Shown: positions 56,282 through 64,000 of the stretch, piece by piece | Numbering within the stretch: the first letter of the stretch is position 1 | Layout: the number at the start of each line of letters is the position of its first letter | NCBI RefSeq assembly: GCF_007971225.1 | Contig: NZ_CP042435.1 | Coordinates: 2,917,501 to 2,981,500 of the forward strand | From: Panacibacter ginsenosidivorans | Lineage (GTDB): Bacteria; Bacteroidota; Bacteroidia; Chitinophagales; Chitinophagaceae | Length of the DNA stretch: 64,000 bases | Direction: 5' to 3' | Notes under the pieces: generated by a model | Database searches by the model: none | What the model was told of the DNA's origin: nothing | The model's input: the letters and a program-made list of their open reading frames with translations, nothing else | Made by a program: the position numbers and the translations under genes

Positions 56282-57535
56282 ATGGAGCTAAACAGAGTAG
56301 TAATAACAGGAATAGGCATTATTTCACCAATAGGCAATAATCTTGATGACTATTGGAATAATCTGGTAAATGGTGTTTCTGGTGCCGGTCCAATCACACT
56401 CTATGATGCTTCCAAGTTCAAAACCCGTATTGCCTGTGAGGTAAAAGGATTCAAACCCGAAGACTATCTTGATCGTAAAGAAGCGCGCAAAGTAGATCGC
56501 TTTACCCAGTTTGGATTGGTTGCAAGTGATATGGCCATGGCTGATGCTGGTTTATCAAAGGATAATATTAACCCTGACAGGGTAGGTGTTATTTTTGGCA
56601 GCGGTATTGGTGGTGTACAAACCTTTCAACAGGAAGTGTCTGATTTTGCCAGGGGGGATGGAACGCCAAGGTTTAGTCCCTTCTTCATTCCAAAAATGAT
56701 TTTGGATATTGCCTCTGGCCAAATATCTATGCGTCATAATCTTCGTGGTCCCAACTTTGCCGTGGTTAGCGCCTGCGCTACCAGCACTAACTGCATAATG
56801 GAAGCATACAATCTCCTCCGCCTGAATAAGGCAGACATTATACTTGCGGGTGGCAGCGAAGCAGCGGTTATTGAAGCGGGCATGGGTGGTTTCGTTTCTA
56901 TGAAAGCCTTAAGCGAAAGAAATGATGATCCCACAACTGCAAGCCGCCCTTATGATAAAGACCGTGATGGTTTTGTAATGGGCGAGGCAGGTGGTATTAT
57001 TGTAATGGAAACATTAAAAAGCGCAATTGCAAGAGGTGCAAAGATTTACTGCGAAGTAGCAGGAACAGGTGCAACAGCAGATGCCTTTCATGTAACAGCC
57101 CCTCATCCTGAAGGTCTTGGTGCACGGAATGTTATGAAAGCAGCTCTCGAAGATGCGGGTATGCGCCCTGAAGATATCGATTACATCAATACGCATGGTA
57201 CCTCAACTCCTTTGGGAGACGGTGCTGAAGTAAAAGCTATTCTTGGTGTATTTGGAGAGCATGCCTATAAACTTAATATCAGTTCTACTAAATCTATGAC
57301 TGGCCACTGTCTCGGCGCTGCCGGCGTTATTGAAGCTATCGCCTCTGTAATGAGTGTTGTTCATGATATAGTGCCTCCAACCATTAATCACTTTACCGAT
57401 GATCCCGACATCGACTCCAGATTAAACTTCACTTTCAATAAAGCGCAGAAAAAAACTATACGTGCCGCCCTTAGTAATACTTTTGGATTTGGTGGCCACA
57501 ATGCATGCGTAATTGTAAAAAAATACGTAGCTTGA
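56282..57535 (+). CDS. fabF: Beta-ketoacyl-ACP synthase II
   Basis: The 417-aa condensing enzyme extends acyl-ACP with malonyl-ACP. Active-site Cys lies in VVSACATSTNC, His in INTHGTSTPLGD and the second His in GHCLGAAGVIEA. The ATG at 56282 gives MELNRVVITGIGIISPIGN, the standard start; the frame runs further upstream through the hairpin but not as protein. It follows acpP and its stop is five bases before the GTG start of rnc, so translation is coupled. Cytosolic type II fatty-acid synthesis. Confidence 0.97.
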   Translation: MELNRVVITGIGIISPIGNNLDDYWNNLVNGVSGAGPITLYDASKFKTRIACEVKGFKPEDYLDRKEARKVDRFTQFGLVASDMAMADAGLSKDNINPDRVGVIFGSGIGGVQTFQQEVSDFARGDGTPRFSPFFIPKMILDIASGQISMRHNLRGPNFAVVSACATSTNCIMEAYNLLRLNKADIILAGGSEAAVIEAGMGGFVSMKALSERNDDPTTASRPYDKDRDGFVMGEAGGIIVMETLKSAIARGAKIYCEVAGTGATADAFHVTAPHPEGLGARNVMKAALEDAGMRPEDIDYINTHGTSTPLGDGAEVKAILGVFGEHAYKLNISSTKSMTGHCLGAAGVIEAIASVMSVVHDIVPPTINHFTDDPDIDSRLNFTFNKAQKKTIRAALSNTFGFGGHNACVIVKKYVA

Positions 57536-57540
57536 CCATT

Positions 57541-58248
57541 GTGAATTTCCTTAGAAAAATTTTACAGTCTTCGTCCAACCCATCGTTTGCAAAGCAATTA
57601 GAAAATGTGCTGGGTGTAAAGCCCGGTAATTATACGCTGTACCAAACTGCACTAAGTCATCGTTCCGTTAAAGAAGGCGCCGATGAAAATAATGAACGAC
57701 TTGAATACCTCGGAGATGCAGTGCTGAGCGCTATTATAGCCGATTACCTTTTTAAAAGATATCCATATAAAGGCGAAGGTTTTTTAACCGAAATGCGCAG
57801 CAAAATGGTAAACAGGCAACAGTTAAACGAAGTTGCACTGAAGATGGGTTTAAAGAAACTTACTATGTATAATAAGTTCGATAATGCGCTTAAATCGAGC
57901 CAGATATTTGGCAATACATTAGAAGCTGTTGTTGGTGCGGTTTATCTCGATAAAGGTTACAAGAAAACACAACAATGGGTACTCAAACGCATCGTTATTC
58001 CACACTTGTTTGTTGAGGATCTCGAACTGATCGATATTAATCTCAAAAATAAACTCATTGGCTGGGCAAGCAAGAATGGTAAGAACCTTGGCTTTGAAAC
58101 GGTACAGGAAAAACTGGAAAACGGTCGCCGTATTTTTACAATAGCTGCCGTGCTTGACGGCGAGATACTCTCTGAAGGAAAAGGCTTTAATAAAAAAGAT
58201 GCCAGCCAGGTTGCAGCACAACTTGCTATAGAGAAGTTGGGTTTATAA
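57541..58248 (+). CDS. rnc: Ribonuclease III
   Basis: The 235-aa endoribonuclease cleaves double-stranded RNA in rRNA and mRNA processing. The RNase III signature NNERLEYLGDAVLSAIIADYLF is near residue 50, and a C-terminal dsRNA-binding domain ends with DASQVAAQLAIEKLGL. The GTG at 57541 lies directly after the fabF stop (57533-57535) and gives MNFLRKIL; an ATG 12 codons upstream (57505) would overlap fabF and is less likely. Confidence 0.95.
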   Translation: MNFLRKILQSSSNPSFAKQLENVLGVKPGNYTLYQTALSHRSVKEGADENNERLEYLGDAVLSAIIADYLFKRYPYKGEGFLTEMRSKMVNRQQLNEVALKMGLKKLTMYNKFDNALKSSQIFGNTLEAVVGAVYLDKGYKKTQQWVLKRIVIPHLFVEDLELIDINLKNKLIGWASKNGKNLGFETVQEKLENGRRIFTIAAVLDGEILSEGKGFNKKDASQVAAQLAIEKLGL

Positions 58249-58285
58249 TTTTTGTTACCCGCCTCTGTACTTTGTAGCATCACCT

Positions 58286-58349
58286 GTTGTGTCACTCACT
58301 TCAACGTTCAGATCATTAATGTACAGGAAGTTCACGAGTGCGACGCAAC
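58286..58349. repeat. Inverted-repeat pair, B arm ... A arm, shortest copy
   Basis: A forward B core ending CTTCAAC (58286-58305) faces a reverse A core GTTCACGAGTGCGACGCAAC (58330-58349) across 24 bp. It lies between the convergent rnc and GH125 genes. Confidence 0.9.
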
Positions 58350-58388
58350 GAAGATGCCACATGATATAATGCAGGACTTATAAAATTC

Positions 58389-59819
58389 TCATATACTTTT
58401 CAGTAAAGCATTTTTGTTTTCGTGCAAATGCATGATCAATTCTCCAAACAAAGTGTTTGACCATGCAAACCATTTACGCGTAAATTTTTTTGGATCGTCT
58501 TTGTGAAAAGACTCGTGCATAAAGCCTGTACCTGCATGTGTTTTTGTTAACCATTGCACGCATTGCTTTATTTCTGCGTCGTTAACGCTGGTAAGTGCAC
58601 GCATAGTAATACTTAATGGCCATATCATATTCATGCCTGCATGCGGACCGCCAATACCTTCTGCAGCCGTGCCCTTGAAGAAGAAAGGATTATATGAAGA
58701 GAGCAACAATTTTCTTGTGCTTTGATAAAGCGGATCTGTTGACGAAACAGCATTCAGATAAGGCAACGAAAGAAGACTTGGCACATTTGCATCATCCATA
58801 AGATTGAAGCTGCCAAAGCCATTTACCTCATACGCATACACTCTACCCATTTGTACATGCTGGACAATTGCATATTGTTTCAGTGCATTGTTTACTTCTG
58901 TTGCAAGTTGTGTGCATTCATTTGCAAACTTATTATCTCCACTGATTTTACTGATCATTTCTGCCGCTTGTTTCAAAGAAGCAACTGCAAAAAAGTTTGA
59001 AGGAATTAAGTAAGGAAAGATAGTGGCATCATCACTTGGGCGGAACATAGAGCAGATTAGACCAACAGGTTTTACAGGATAACCATAACCACTCAGCGGC
59101 ACGCCATCTGTTGCCCATGAAGTATTTCTTTGAAATATATAAGGACCTTCGCTTGTTTTTCTTTGCTGCTCTTTAAATGTTGTTACAGTTAGTTCAATTG
59201 CTTTGATCCAGTCAATATCAAAGGGGACATCATCGCCGGTAATTTTCCAATAATTATATGCAAGACGAATAGGATAACATAAAGAGTCTATTTCCCATTT
59301 TCTTTCATGAATGCCAGGCTTCATGTCGGTGATATCTGTTTGTTTCCATTCGCTGATCTTATTTTCATCTTTATAAAACGCATTGGCATAAGGATCTTTC
59401 AAAATGCATTTTGTTTGCCTGTTAATCACACCCGCAATCAACTGTTGCAGTTTTTCATCTTCTTTCATTAATGGCAGGTATGGATAAACTTGCGCACTGC
59501 TGTCGCGCAGCCACATGGCATCTATGTCACCGGTTATGACATACGTATCAGGCTTGCCATCGATCATTTCAAAATCAACAGTTGTATCAAGTGTATTTGG
59601 AAAACAATTTTCAAACAGCCAGCCTAGTTCCTGATTGGGAATATCTTTCTTGATGCGTTGAATAGCTGCTTCAACTGCTTCGCTTGTAAATTTTCTTTGC
59701 GCAAGCGGAGGTCTGTTACTTGTAAACTCGAATTTATTCTTTGCAAAAAGATTATTGCTTAATAATAATCCTGCACCAACTATGCCTGCTGATTGTAAAA
59801 AATCCCTACGTGTGTTCAT
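58389..59819 (-). CDS. GH125 exo-alpha-mannosidase-like protein
   Basis: The 476-aa protein has a twin-arginine-like signal (MNTRRDFLQSAGIVGAGLLL), so it is probably exported folded, and a (alpha/alpha)6 GH125 domain (DUF1237). Motifs include DAMWLRDSSAQVYPYL, SLCYPIRLAYNYWKITGD and a conserved C-terminal WFAWSNTLFGELIMHL. GH125 enzymes cleave alpha-1,6-mannosyl linkages. It has a candidate minus-strand promoter 26 bp upstream. ATG start. Confidence 0.9.
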   Translation of the reverse strand: MNTRRDFLQSAGIVGAGLLLSNNLFAKNKFEFTSNRPPLAQRKFTSEAVEAAIQRIKKDIPNQELGWLFENCFPNTLDTTVDFEMIDGKPDTYVITGDIDAMWLRDSSAQVYPYLPLMKEDEKLQQLIAGVINRQTKCILKDPYANAFYKDENKISEWKQTDITDMKPGIHERKWEIDSLCYPIRLAYNYWKITGDDVPFDIDWIKAIELTVTTFKEQQRKTSEGPYIFQRNTSWATDGVPLSGYGYPVKPVGLICSMFRPSDDATIFPYLIPSNFFAVASLKQAAEMISKISGDNKFANECTQLATEVNNALKQYAIVQHVQMGRVYAYEVNGFGSFNLMDDANVPSLLSLPYLNAVSSTDPLYQSTRKLLLSSYNPFFFKGTAAEGIGGPHAGMNMIWPLSITMRALTSVNDAEIKQCVQWLTKTHAGTGFMHESFHKDDPKKFTRKWFAWSNTLFGELIMHLHENKNALLKSI

Positions 59820-59845
59820 GATGAATTTTTTGTAATGATCGTTAC

Positions 59846-59853
59846 CAAATGTA
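59846..59853 (-). promoter_or_regulatory. Candidate GH125 -7 box
   Basis: On the minus strand TACATTTG fits TAnnTTTG, 26 bp before the GH125 ATG. No good -33 TTG is at the usual distance. Confidence 0.5.
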
Positions 59854-59926
59854 AGTACAAACTATGTTGGTTATGGCGCAATCTTTCTCATTTTACATTC
59901 AAAATTTATCTCTTCTGCTCTCTGTG

Positions 59927-59934
59927 TATATTTG
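59927..59934 (+). promoter_or_regulatory. Candidate comB -7 box
   Basis: TATATTTG lies 10 bp before the ATG, so the transcript leader would be only a few bases. No TTG is at the usual -33 distance. Confidence 0.5.
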
Positions 59935-59944
59935 CAGCCGAATT

Positions 59945-60667
59945 ATGAACAGGAAATCTACGCTTCATACCATATTATCTCCAGGTCTTTTAGATCTTTA
60001 CGAAGTAAAAGACAGTATTGTTGTTATCATTGATGTTTTTCGTGCTACTTCAACTATTGCCACTGCATTGTATAATGGTGCGACTAAAATTATTCCCGTA
60101 GCACAAGTTGAAGATTGCATTGCTATTGGCAAAAAATTGAATGCTATTACTGCCGGCGAAAGAGATGGAAAAATAATTGAAGGATTACAGCATGGCAACT
60201 CGCCTGCAGAATATTCTGCTTCTTTTATAAAAGGAAAAACATTGGTGCTTACGACAACCAATGGCACGAAGCTTTTGCATATGGCGTTAGAAAGTGGCGC
60301 GTCTGAAGTTGTTACAGGATCATTTCCCAATCTTTCTGCGGTGTGTGATCATTTGCTTGCGATGAATAAAAATGTAATTCTTGGTTGCTCTGCATGGAAG
60401 AACCGTTTCAATCTTGAAGACACACTATTTGCAGGCGCAGTTATTAATAGAATAAAAGAAAATTTTATTATGCATTGCGATAGCAGTCTTATGGCTGAAG
60501 ATATGTACAACATGCATAAGCAAGACATGTACAGTTTCATTCGTAAAACCACGCACTGGCACAGGCTTGCTTCCTATGGTCTCGAAAGCGATCTTGAATA
60601 TTGTGTAACACCAGATGTTGCGAATGTCTTGCCACAGTATAAAGATGGTGCTTTAATCGTGGAGTAA
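59945..60667 (+). CDS. comB: 2-phosphosulfolactate phosphatase family protein
   Basis: The 240-aa protein belongs to the ComB family, named for dephosphorylating 2-phosphosulfolactate in coenzyme M synthesis. In bacteria without CoM it may act on a related sulfonate phosphate, for example in sulfonolipid or sulfolactate metabolism (inference). The conserved IIDVFRATSTIATALYNGA and AGERDGK, plus TTNGTKLL, are seen. The ATG at 59945 is supported by a short-leader promoter; upstream in-frame codons belong to no protein. Stop codon is just before a repeat element. Confidence 0.85.
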   Translation: MNRKSTLHTILSPGLLDLYEVKDSIVVIIDVFRATSTIATALYNGATKIIPVAQVEDCIAIGKKLNAITAGERDGKIIEGLQHGNSPAEYSASFIKGKTLVLTTTNGTKLLHMALESGASEVVTGSFPNLSAVCDHLLAMNKNVILGCSAWKNRFNLEDTLFAGAVINRIKENFIMHCDSSLMAEDMYNMHKQDMYSFIRKTTHWHRLASYGLESDLEYCVTPDVANVLPQYKDGALIVE

Positions 60668-60707
60668 TTTTTTGAGCCGGGCTTCGGAATAACTATTAAG
60701 TTTTTAC

Positions 60708-60770
60708 TTGCGTCGCACTCTTGTACGCTTTGCTCAATACTGAACAGGAAGTACAATTGAGTGACACAAC
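60708..60770. repeat. Inverted-repeat pair, A arm ... B arm, short copy
   Basis: A perfect forward A core (60708-60726) faces a reverse B core GTACAATTGAGTGACACAAC (60751-60770) across 24 bp. Outer flank TTTTTTGAGCCGGGCTTCGG begins at the comB stop codon. Confidence 0.93.
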
Positions 60771-60794
60771 GAAGAAGAATAAAGAACAGAAAGC

Positions 60795-61928
60795 TTAGCT
60801 CATAATTTTATCTACAGCCTTCTTCAATGTTTCTTCTCTCTTGGCAAAACAAAAACGTACTACTTTATTGTCTGTTGCTTCTTTATAAAACGCACTTATC
60901 GGAATGGCAACAACACCTTTCTCTTTTGTTAATCGCATAACAAAATCTTTATCTGTTTCATTGCTGAATCCTGCATAACTATAGCACTCAAAATAACTGC
61001 CATGCGATGGAATTAATTTGAACGGTGTTGCTTGCATTAATGTTCTTAAATAATCACGCTTCTGCTGCATTTGATCACCTAACGATAAATATGCATCTTC
61101 ATTCAACAGATATTCTGCAAGCGCAAACTGCACGGGTGAATTGCACGAGAAGCAATTAAACTGGTGCACTTTTCTAAACTCTTTCATAATATCTGCGGCG
61201 CTTATACAGTAACCAATCTTCCATCCTGTGCAATGATATGTTTTGCCAAAAGAAAAACATACGAAGGCTCTTTTCAACAATTCAGGATAAAGCAAAATAC
61301 TTTCATGACGAATGCCATCGAAGATCAAATGTTCATACACTTCGTCACTGACAATATAAATAGAAGTGCCATCAACAATTGATTGCAATTGCGTCATATC
61401 ATCTTTGCTCAGCACTGCGCCGGTTGGGTTGTGTGGCGAATTAATAATGATGGCTTTAGTTTTTGCATTCACTTTTTGTTTCACTTCATGCCATGGAATA
61501 TTGTAAGTTGGATATTGTAGTGAAATGCGGATCGCTTTTGCACCATTGATCTCAATATTTGGAATATAGCTATCATATGCCGGTTCAAAAACGATCACTT
61601 CATCGCCTGCATGTAATATTGTTGTAAGTGAAGTGTAAATGGCGTATGTGCCGCCGGGTGTAACAGTTATTTGCGCAGCGGCATCAATAGATGTTTGATA
61701 TAATTTTTCAATCTTTGCTGCAATACGTTGCGTAAGCAGCGGCAAACCATTCATGTGCACATATTGATTATGTCCATCCTGCATGGCTTTGTTTACAAGA
61801 TTGGTCAACTCACTGCTCATTGGAAAATCAGGAAAGCCCTGACCAAGGTTGATAGCATTGTGTTCAACGGCAAGCTGGCTCATAACAGTGAAAATAGTAG
61901 TGCCAACATCAGGAAGTTTGGAAATCAT
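60795..61928 (-). CDS. PLP-dependent aminotransferase, methionine-type
   Basis: The 377-aa class I/II aminotransferase has NLGQGFPDFPMSSEL, the cofactor-contact NSPHNPTGAVLSKDD, and the PLP Lys in SFGKTYHCTGWKIGY. This pattern is like methionine aminotransferase (YbdL) and kynurenine aminotransferase. It would transfer the amino group of methionine or an aromatic amino acid to a keto acid. The ATG at 61928 is chosen; the upstream frame continues to 62024 but crosses a repeat arm and contains clustered Cys codons that do not fit the family. Confidence 0.88.
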   Translation of the reverse strand: MISKLPDVGTTIFTVMSQLAVEHNAINLGQGFPDFPMSSELTNLVNKAMQDGHNQYVHMNGLPLLTQRIAAKIEKLYQTSIDAAAQITVTPGGTYAIYTSLTTILHAGDEVIVFEPAYDSYIPNIEINGAKAIRISLQYPTYNIPWHEVKQKVNAKTKAIIINSPHNPTGAVLSKDDMTQLQSIVDGTSIYIVSDEVYEHLIFDGIRHESILLYPELLKRAFVCFSFGKTYHCTGWKIGYCISAADIMKEFRKVHQFNCFSCNSPVQFALAEYLLNEDAYLSLGDQMQQKRDYLRTLMQATPFKLIPSHGSYFECYSYAGFSNETDKDFVMRLTKEKGVVAIPISAFYKEATDNKVVRFCFAKREETLKKAVDKIMS

Positions 61929-61991
61929 ATATGCAAGTAAATTTTCGTGTTTTCTGCTCAACAATAATGAGTGTTGCACAATGAAACTATT

Positions 61992-62011
61992 GTACAAGTG
62001 TGCGACGCAAC
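61992..62011 (-). repeat. Intergenic repeat arm, type A variant
   Basis: GTACAAGTGTGCGACGCAAC is the reverse A core with the ACACTT-variant change. The outer flank (AGCAGATGCACAAAGC) runs to the PurM-like gene stop. Confidence 0.9.
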
Positions 62012-62060
62012 AGCAGATGCACAAAGCTTTACAGCTGAGTACATAAAAAAGAAATGAATA

Positions 62061-63221
62061 CTAATAAATAATCTGGTTTCCATTAACAGAAAGTATTAAT
62101 TCTTTTCTTTCAGCAGCTTCTGTGTGGCCAACAATCTTTGCATCAATTCCTAATTGTTTAGCTGCATCAATCATTTTTATGGCAGCATTTTCATTGGTAA
62201 AAATTTCGAGGCGGTGGCCCATGTTAAATACCTGGTACATTTCGCGTTCGTCTGCACCGGAATTTTCCTGGATCAATTTAAAAATATATGGCGCTTCGAA
62301 AAGATAGTTCTTTACAACACGTAAAGGCTGAGGCAGGTATTTCATACACTTGGTTTGGCCGCCGCCACTGCAATGTATCACACCATCAATGTTTTCGAAA
62401 TATTCTTCCAACAGTACTTTCATGAGCGGAGCATAAGTGCGGGTAGGAGAAAGCAGAAGCTTACCGATATTGACTCCCGTTTCAGTAATGTCGCTCATTT
62501 TATTTTTACCAATATATACTACTTCATCACTCAGCGTTGGTTCAAATGTTTCAGGATATTTTGTCGCATAGTATTTCTGCAGCACATCATGTCTTGCACT
62601 CGTTAATCCATTGCTACCAAGCCCGCTGTTGTATACTGTTTCATATGCCGACTGGCCATAACTTGCAAAACCAACAATTACATTGCCTGGCTTAATATTA
62701 TCGTTTGTGATAAGTTTATTTTTTGGCCAGCGTGCCGTCATAGTTCCATTAACTGCAATGGTACGTACAACATCGCCAACATCTGCAGTTTCACCACCGA
62801 GATAATGAACGTTTACACCGAATTTTTTTAGTTCATTAAAAAACTCCTGTGTGCCATTAATTACTTGCTCAAGCACTTCGCCAGGTATGATGGTTTTATT
62901 ACGATCAATGGTGGAAGAAAATAATAAATTATCATAGACACCTACACACAGAAGATCGTCAAGATTCATAGCTACAGCGTCCTGTGCTATTCCTTTCCAT
63001 ACACTTATGTCGCCGGTTTCTTTCCAGTATAGATAGGCCAGGATACTTTTTGTGCCGGCACCATCAGCATGCATGATATTTACAAAATCATTATCCCCGC
63101 CTATGAAATCGGGATACATTTTGCAGAAAGCGTTTTTGTATAAACCCTGATCGAGTTTCTGAATGGCGGCGTGTACTTCTTCTTTCTGGGCGGAAACTCC
63201 GCGTTTGGTATATAGCGACAT
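62061..63221 (-). CDS. AIR synthase-like PurM-family protein
   Basis: The 386-aa protein contains the AIR synthase fold: GDNDFVNIMHADGAGTKSILAYLYWKETGD and IAQDAVAMNLDDLLCVG in the ATP-binding half, and a C-terminal glycine-rich GGGQTKCMKYL region. It should close formylglycinamidine ribonucleotide to aminoimidazole ribonucleotide in purine synthesis. The sequence is about 40 residues longer than typical PurM. The ATG at 63221 is preferred to a TTG four codons upstream. It is divergent from ribF. A minus-strand TACTTTTG box is at 63257-63264. Confidence 0.85.
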   Translation of the reverse strand: MSLYTKRGVSAQKEEVHAAIQKLDQGLYKNAFCKMYPDFIGGDNDFVNIMHADGAGTKSILAYLYWKETGDISVWKGIAQDAVAMNLDDLLCVGVYDNLLFSSTIDRNKTIIPGEVLEQVINGTQEFFNELKKFGVNVHYLGGETADVGDVVRTIAVNGTMTARWPKNKLITNDNIKPGNVIVGFASYGQSAYETVYNSGLGSNGLTSARHDVLQKYYATKYPETFEPTLSDEVVYIGKNKMSDITETGVNIGKLLLSPTRTYAPLMKVLLEEYFENIDGVIHCSGGGQTKCMKYLPQPLRVVKNYLFEAPYIFKLIQENSGADEREMYQVFNMGHRLEIFTNENAAIKMIDAAKQLGIDAKIVGHTEAAERKELILSVNGNQIIY

Positions 63222-63323
63222 TTGAGATTGCAAATTTGAGATTGCAGATTGCGCTGCAAAAGTAAGTCTTGCTGCCTTAAAGAACGACTGCTAATTTTCT
63301 GATCCCTTTAATGCCATGGGACT

Positions 63324-63331
63324 TATATTTG
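63324..63331 (+). promoter_or_regulatory. Candidate ribF -7 box
   Basis: TATATTTG lies 9 bp before the ribF ATG, so the transcript leader would be very short. No TTG is at the usual -33 distance. Confidence 0.5.
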
Positions 63332-63340
63332 CGCCACTCT

Positions 63341-64000
63341 ATGCAGGTTCATTCTAATATAAACATGTTGCCTGTTTTCAGGAATGCTGTTGTTACCATC
63401 GGCACTTTTGATGGTGTACATACCGGTCACCAGCAGATCATTGCACAATTGAAACAGGAAGCCGCAGAGATCGGCGGCGAAACGGTTATCATTACATTCC
63501 ATCCGCATCCCCGGAAAGTAGTAATGCATAAAGAAGTTTTTATCCTTAATACATTAGCCGAAAAAATAGAATTGCTACAGGAAAAAGCAATAGATCATTT
63601 GGTTGTGGTACCATTTAATGAGCATTTTGCGCAACAAACAGCAAAAGAATATGTAGAGCATTTTTTATTTGAAAGATTTCATCCCCATACAGTGATAATC
63701 GGGTATGATCATCGTTTTGGGCAGGGCCGCAAAGGTGATTATCATTTGTTGGAAGAGTTTGGCGGGAAGCTCGGTTTTATAGTAAAAGAAATTCCGGAAC
63801 ATGTTCTGAATAACATTGCCGTTAGTTCTACCAAAATAAGAGAAGCGCTTTTGAATAGTGATGTGACTACCGCTAATAATTATCTTGGTTATGATTATTT
63901 CTTTGAGGGCACTGTTATCGAAGGCAATAAATTAGGTAGAACACTTGGCTACCCAACAGCCAATTTGCAAATTGAAACAACAGAAAAATTAATTCCCGGA
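63341..64000 (+). CDS. ribF: Riboflavin kinase/FAD synthetase, 5' part
   Basis: The first 220 codons of a bifunctional RibF are present; the window ends inside the gene. The adenylyltransferase domain shows TIGTFDGVHTGHQQII and the TFHPHPRKV motif, then IIGYDHRFGQGRKGD and SSTKIREALL; the kinase domain begins near YFFEGTVIEGNKLGRTLGYPTAN. It makes FMN and FAD from riboflavin and ATP in the cytosol. The ATG at 63341 follows a -7 box by nine bases. The rest of the kinase domain lies beyond the window. Confidence 0.95.
   Translation, partial: MQVHSNINMLPVFRNAVVTIGTFDGVHTGHQQIIAQLKQEAAEIGGETVIITFHPHPRKVVMHKEVFILNTLAEKIELLQEKAIDHLVVVPFNEHFAQQTAKEYVEHFLFERFHPHTVIIGYDHRFGQGRKGDYHLLEEFGGKLGFIVKEIPEHVLNNIAVSSTKIREALLNSDVTTANNYLGYDYFFEGTVIEGNKLGRTLGYPTANLQIETTEKLIPG

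Noticed and set aside
63222-63257. Tandem 13-bp direct repeat ATTTGAGATTGCA before the PurM-like gene as an operator
   Set aside because: Only two imperfect copies exist and similar low-complexity runs are common in AT-rich spacers.

Overview
The window is chromosomal DNA from a member of the Bacteroidota, most likely Chitinophagaceae or a close relative. The evidence is TAnnTTTG-type -7 promoter boxes, a type IX secretion C-terminal domain on a secreted peptidase, TonB receptors with carboxypeptidase-like plug extensions, DUF4834 and DUF4870 proteins, an acpP-fabF-rnc cluster, and AT-rich spacers without strong Shine-Dalgarno sequences. The species cannot be fixed from the sequence alone. 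No rRNA, tRNA, CRISPR array, phage or transposase gene was seen.

Layout. 0-8.8 kb: a membrane glycosyltransferase and an alpha/beta hydrolase, a MarR regulator with a palindromic operator at its own start, two tandem paralogous long acyl-CoA dehydrogenases, an ECF sigma factor with a small zinc-finger partner, an MtfA-type peptidase and a probable truncated hydrolase remnant. 9-18 kb: gyrB, a 68-aa protein, a DUF4870 protein, mfd, an acetyl-CoA acyltransferase whose promoter carries a site like the MarR operator, and a tandem universal stress protein. 18-28.3 kb (minus strand): a ferredoxin-like protein, kdsB, a complete TolC/RND/adaptor efflux set, a GH25 lysozyme and a type IX-secreted M1 peptidase. 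28.4-31.5 kb: a radical SAM protein, a Fur/Zur-type regulator with a SCO protein, and a divergent MerC protein behind a perfect 19-bp palindrome. 31.5-36.6 kb: a TonB receptor and lipoprotein pair behind six 11-bp-phased direct repeats that look like a Pho box, then a decayed TPM-domain gene. 36.6-39.2 kb: modABC molybdate uptake. 39.3-47.7 kb: DinB protein, orphan ParA, esterase, AsmA-like protein, proline iminopeptidase-like hydrolase, orphan OppC-type permease, DUF4834 protein and frr. 47.7-64 kb: a WecA-type transferase, transketolase N-terminal half, Na+/H+ antiporter, second M1 peptidase, single-domain asparaginase, small membrane and GNAT proteins, acpP-fabF-rnc, GH125 mannosidase, comB, an aminotransferase, a PurM-like enzyme and the 5' part of ribF.

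The strongest unexplained structure is a dense family of intergenic inverted repeats. There are about 36 arms at 28 loci, roughly one locus per 2.3 kb. The 20-bp core occurs in two versions, A (GTTGCGTCGCACTCTTGTAC) and B (GTTGTGTCACTCACTTGTAC). All eight closely spaced inward-facing pairs join one A arm to one B arm. Most remaining single arms form a larger inward-facing pattern around one or a few whole genes. The spacers inside the tight pairs differ and are often hairpin-like. This resembles a REPIN/MITE system, but no mobilising transposase lies in the window.

Regulation readable from the DNA: a MarR autoregulatory operator possibly shared with the thiolase gene, a Zur-type operator on the -33 element of merC, a probable Pho-type tandem repeat array on the TonB receptor operon, an intercistronic hairpin between acpP and fabF, and several promoters whose -7 box lies very close to the start codon.
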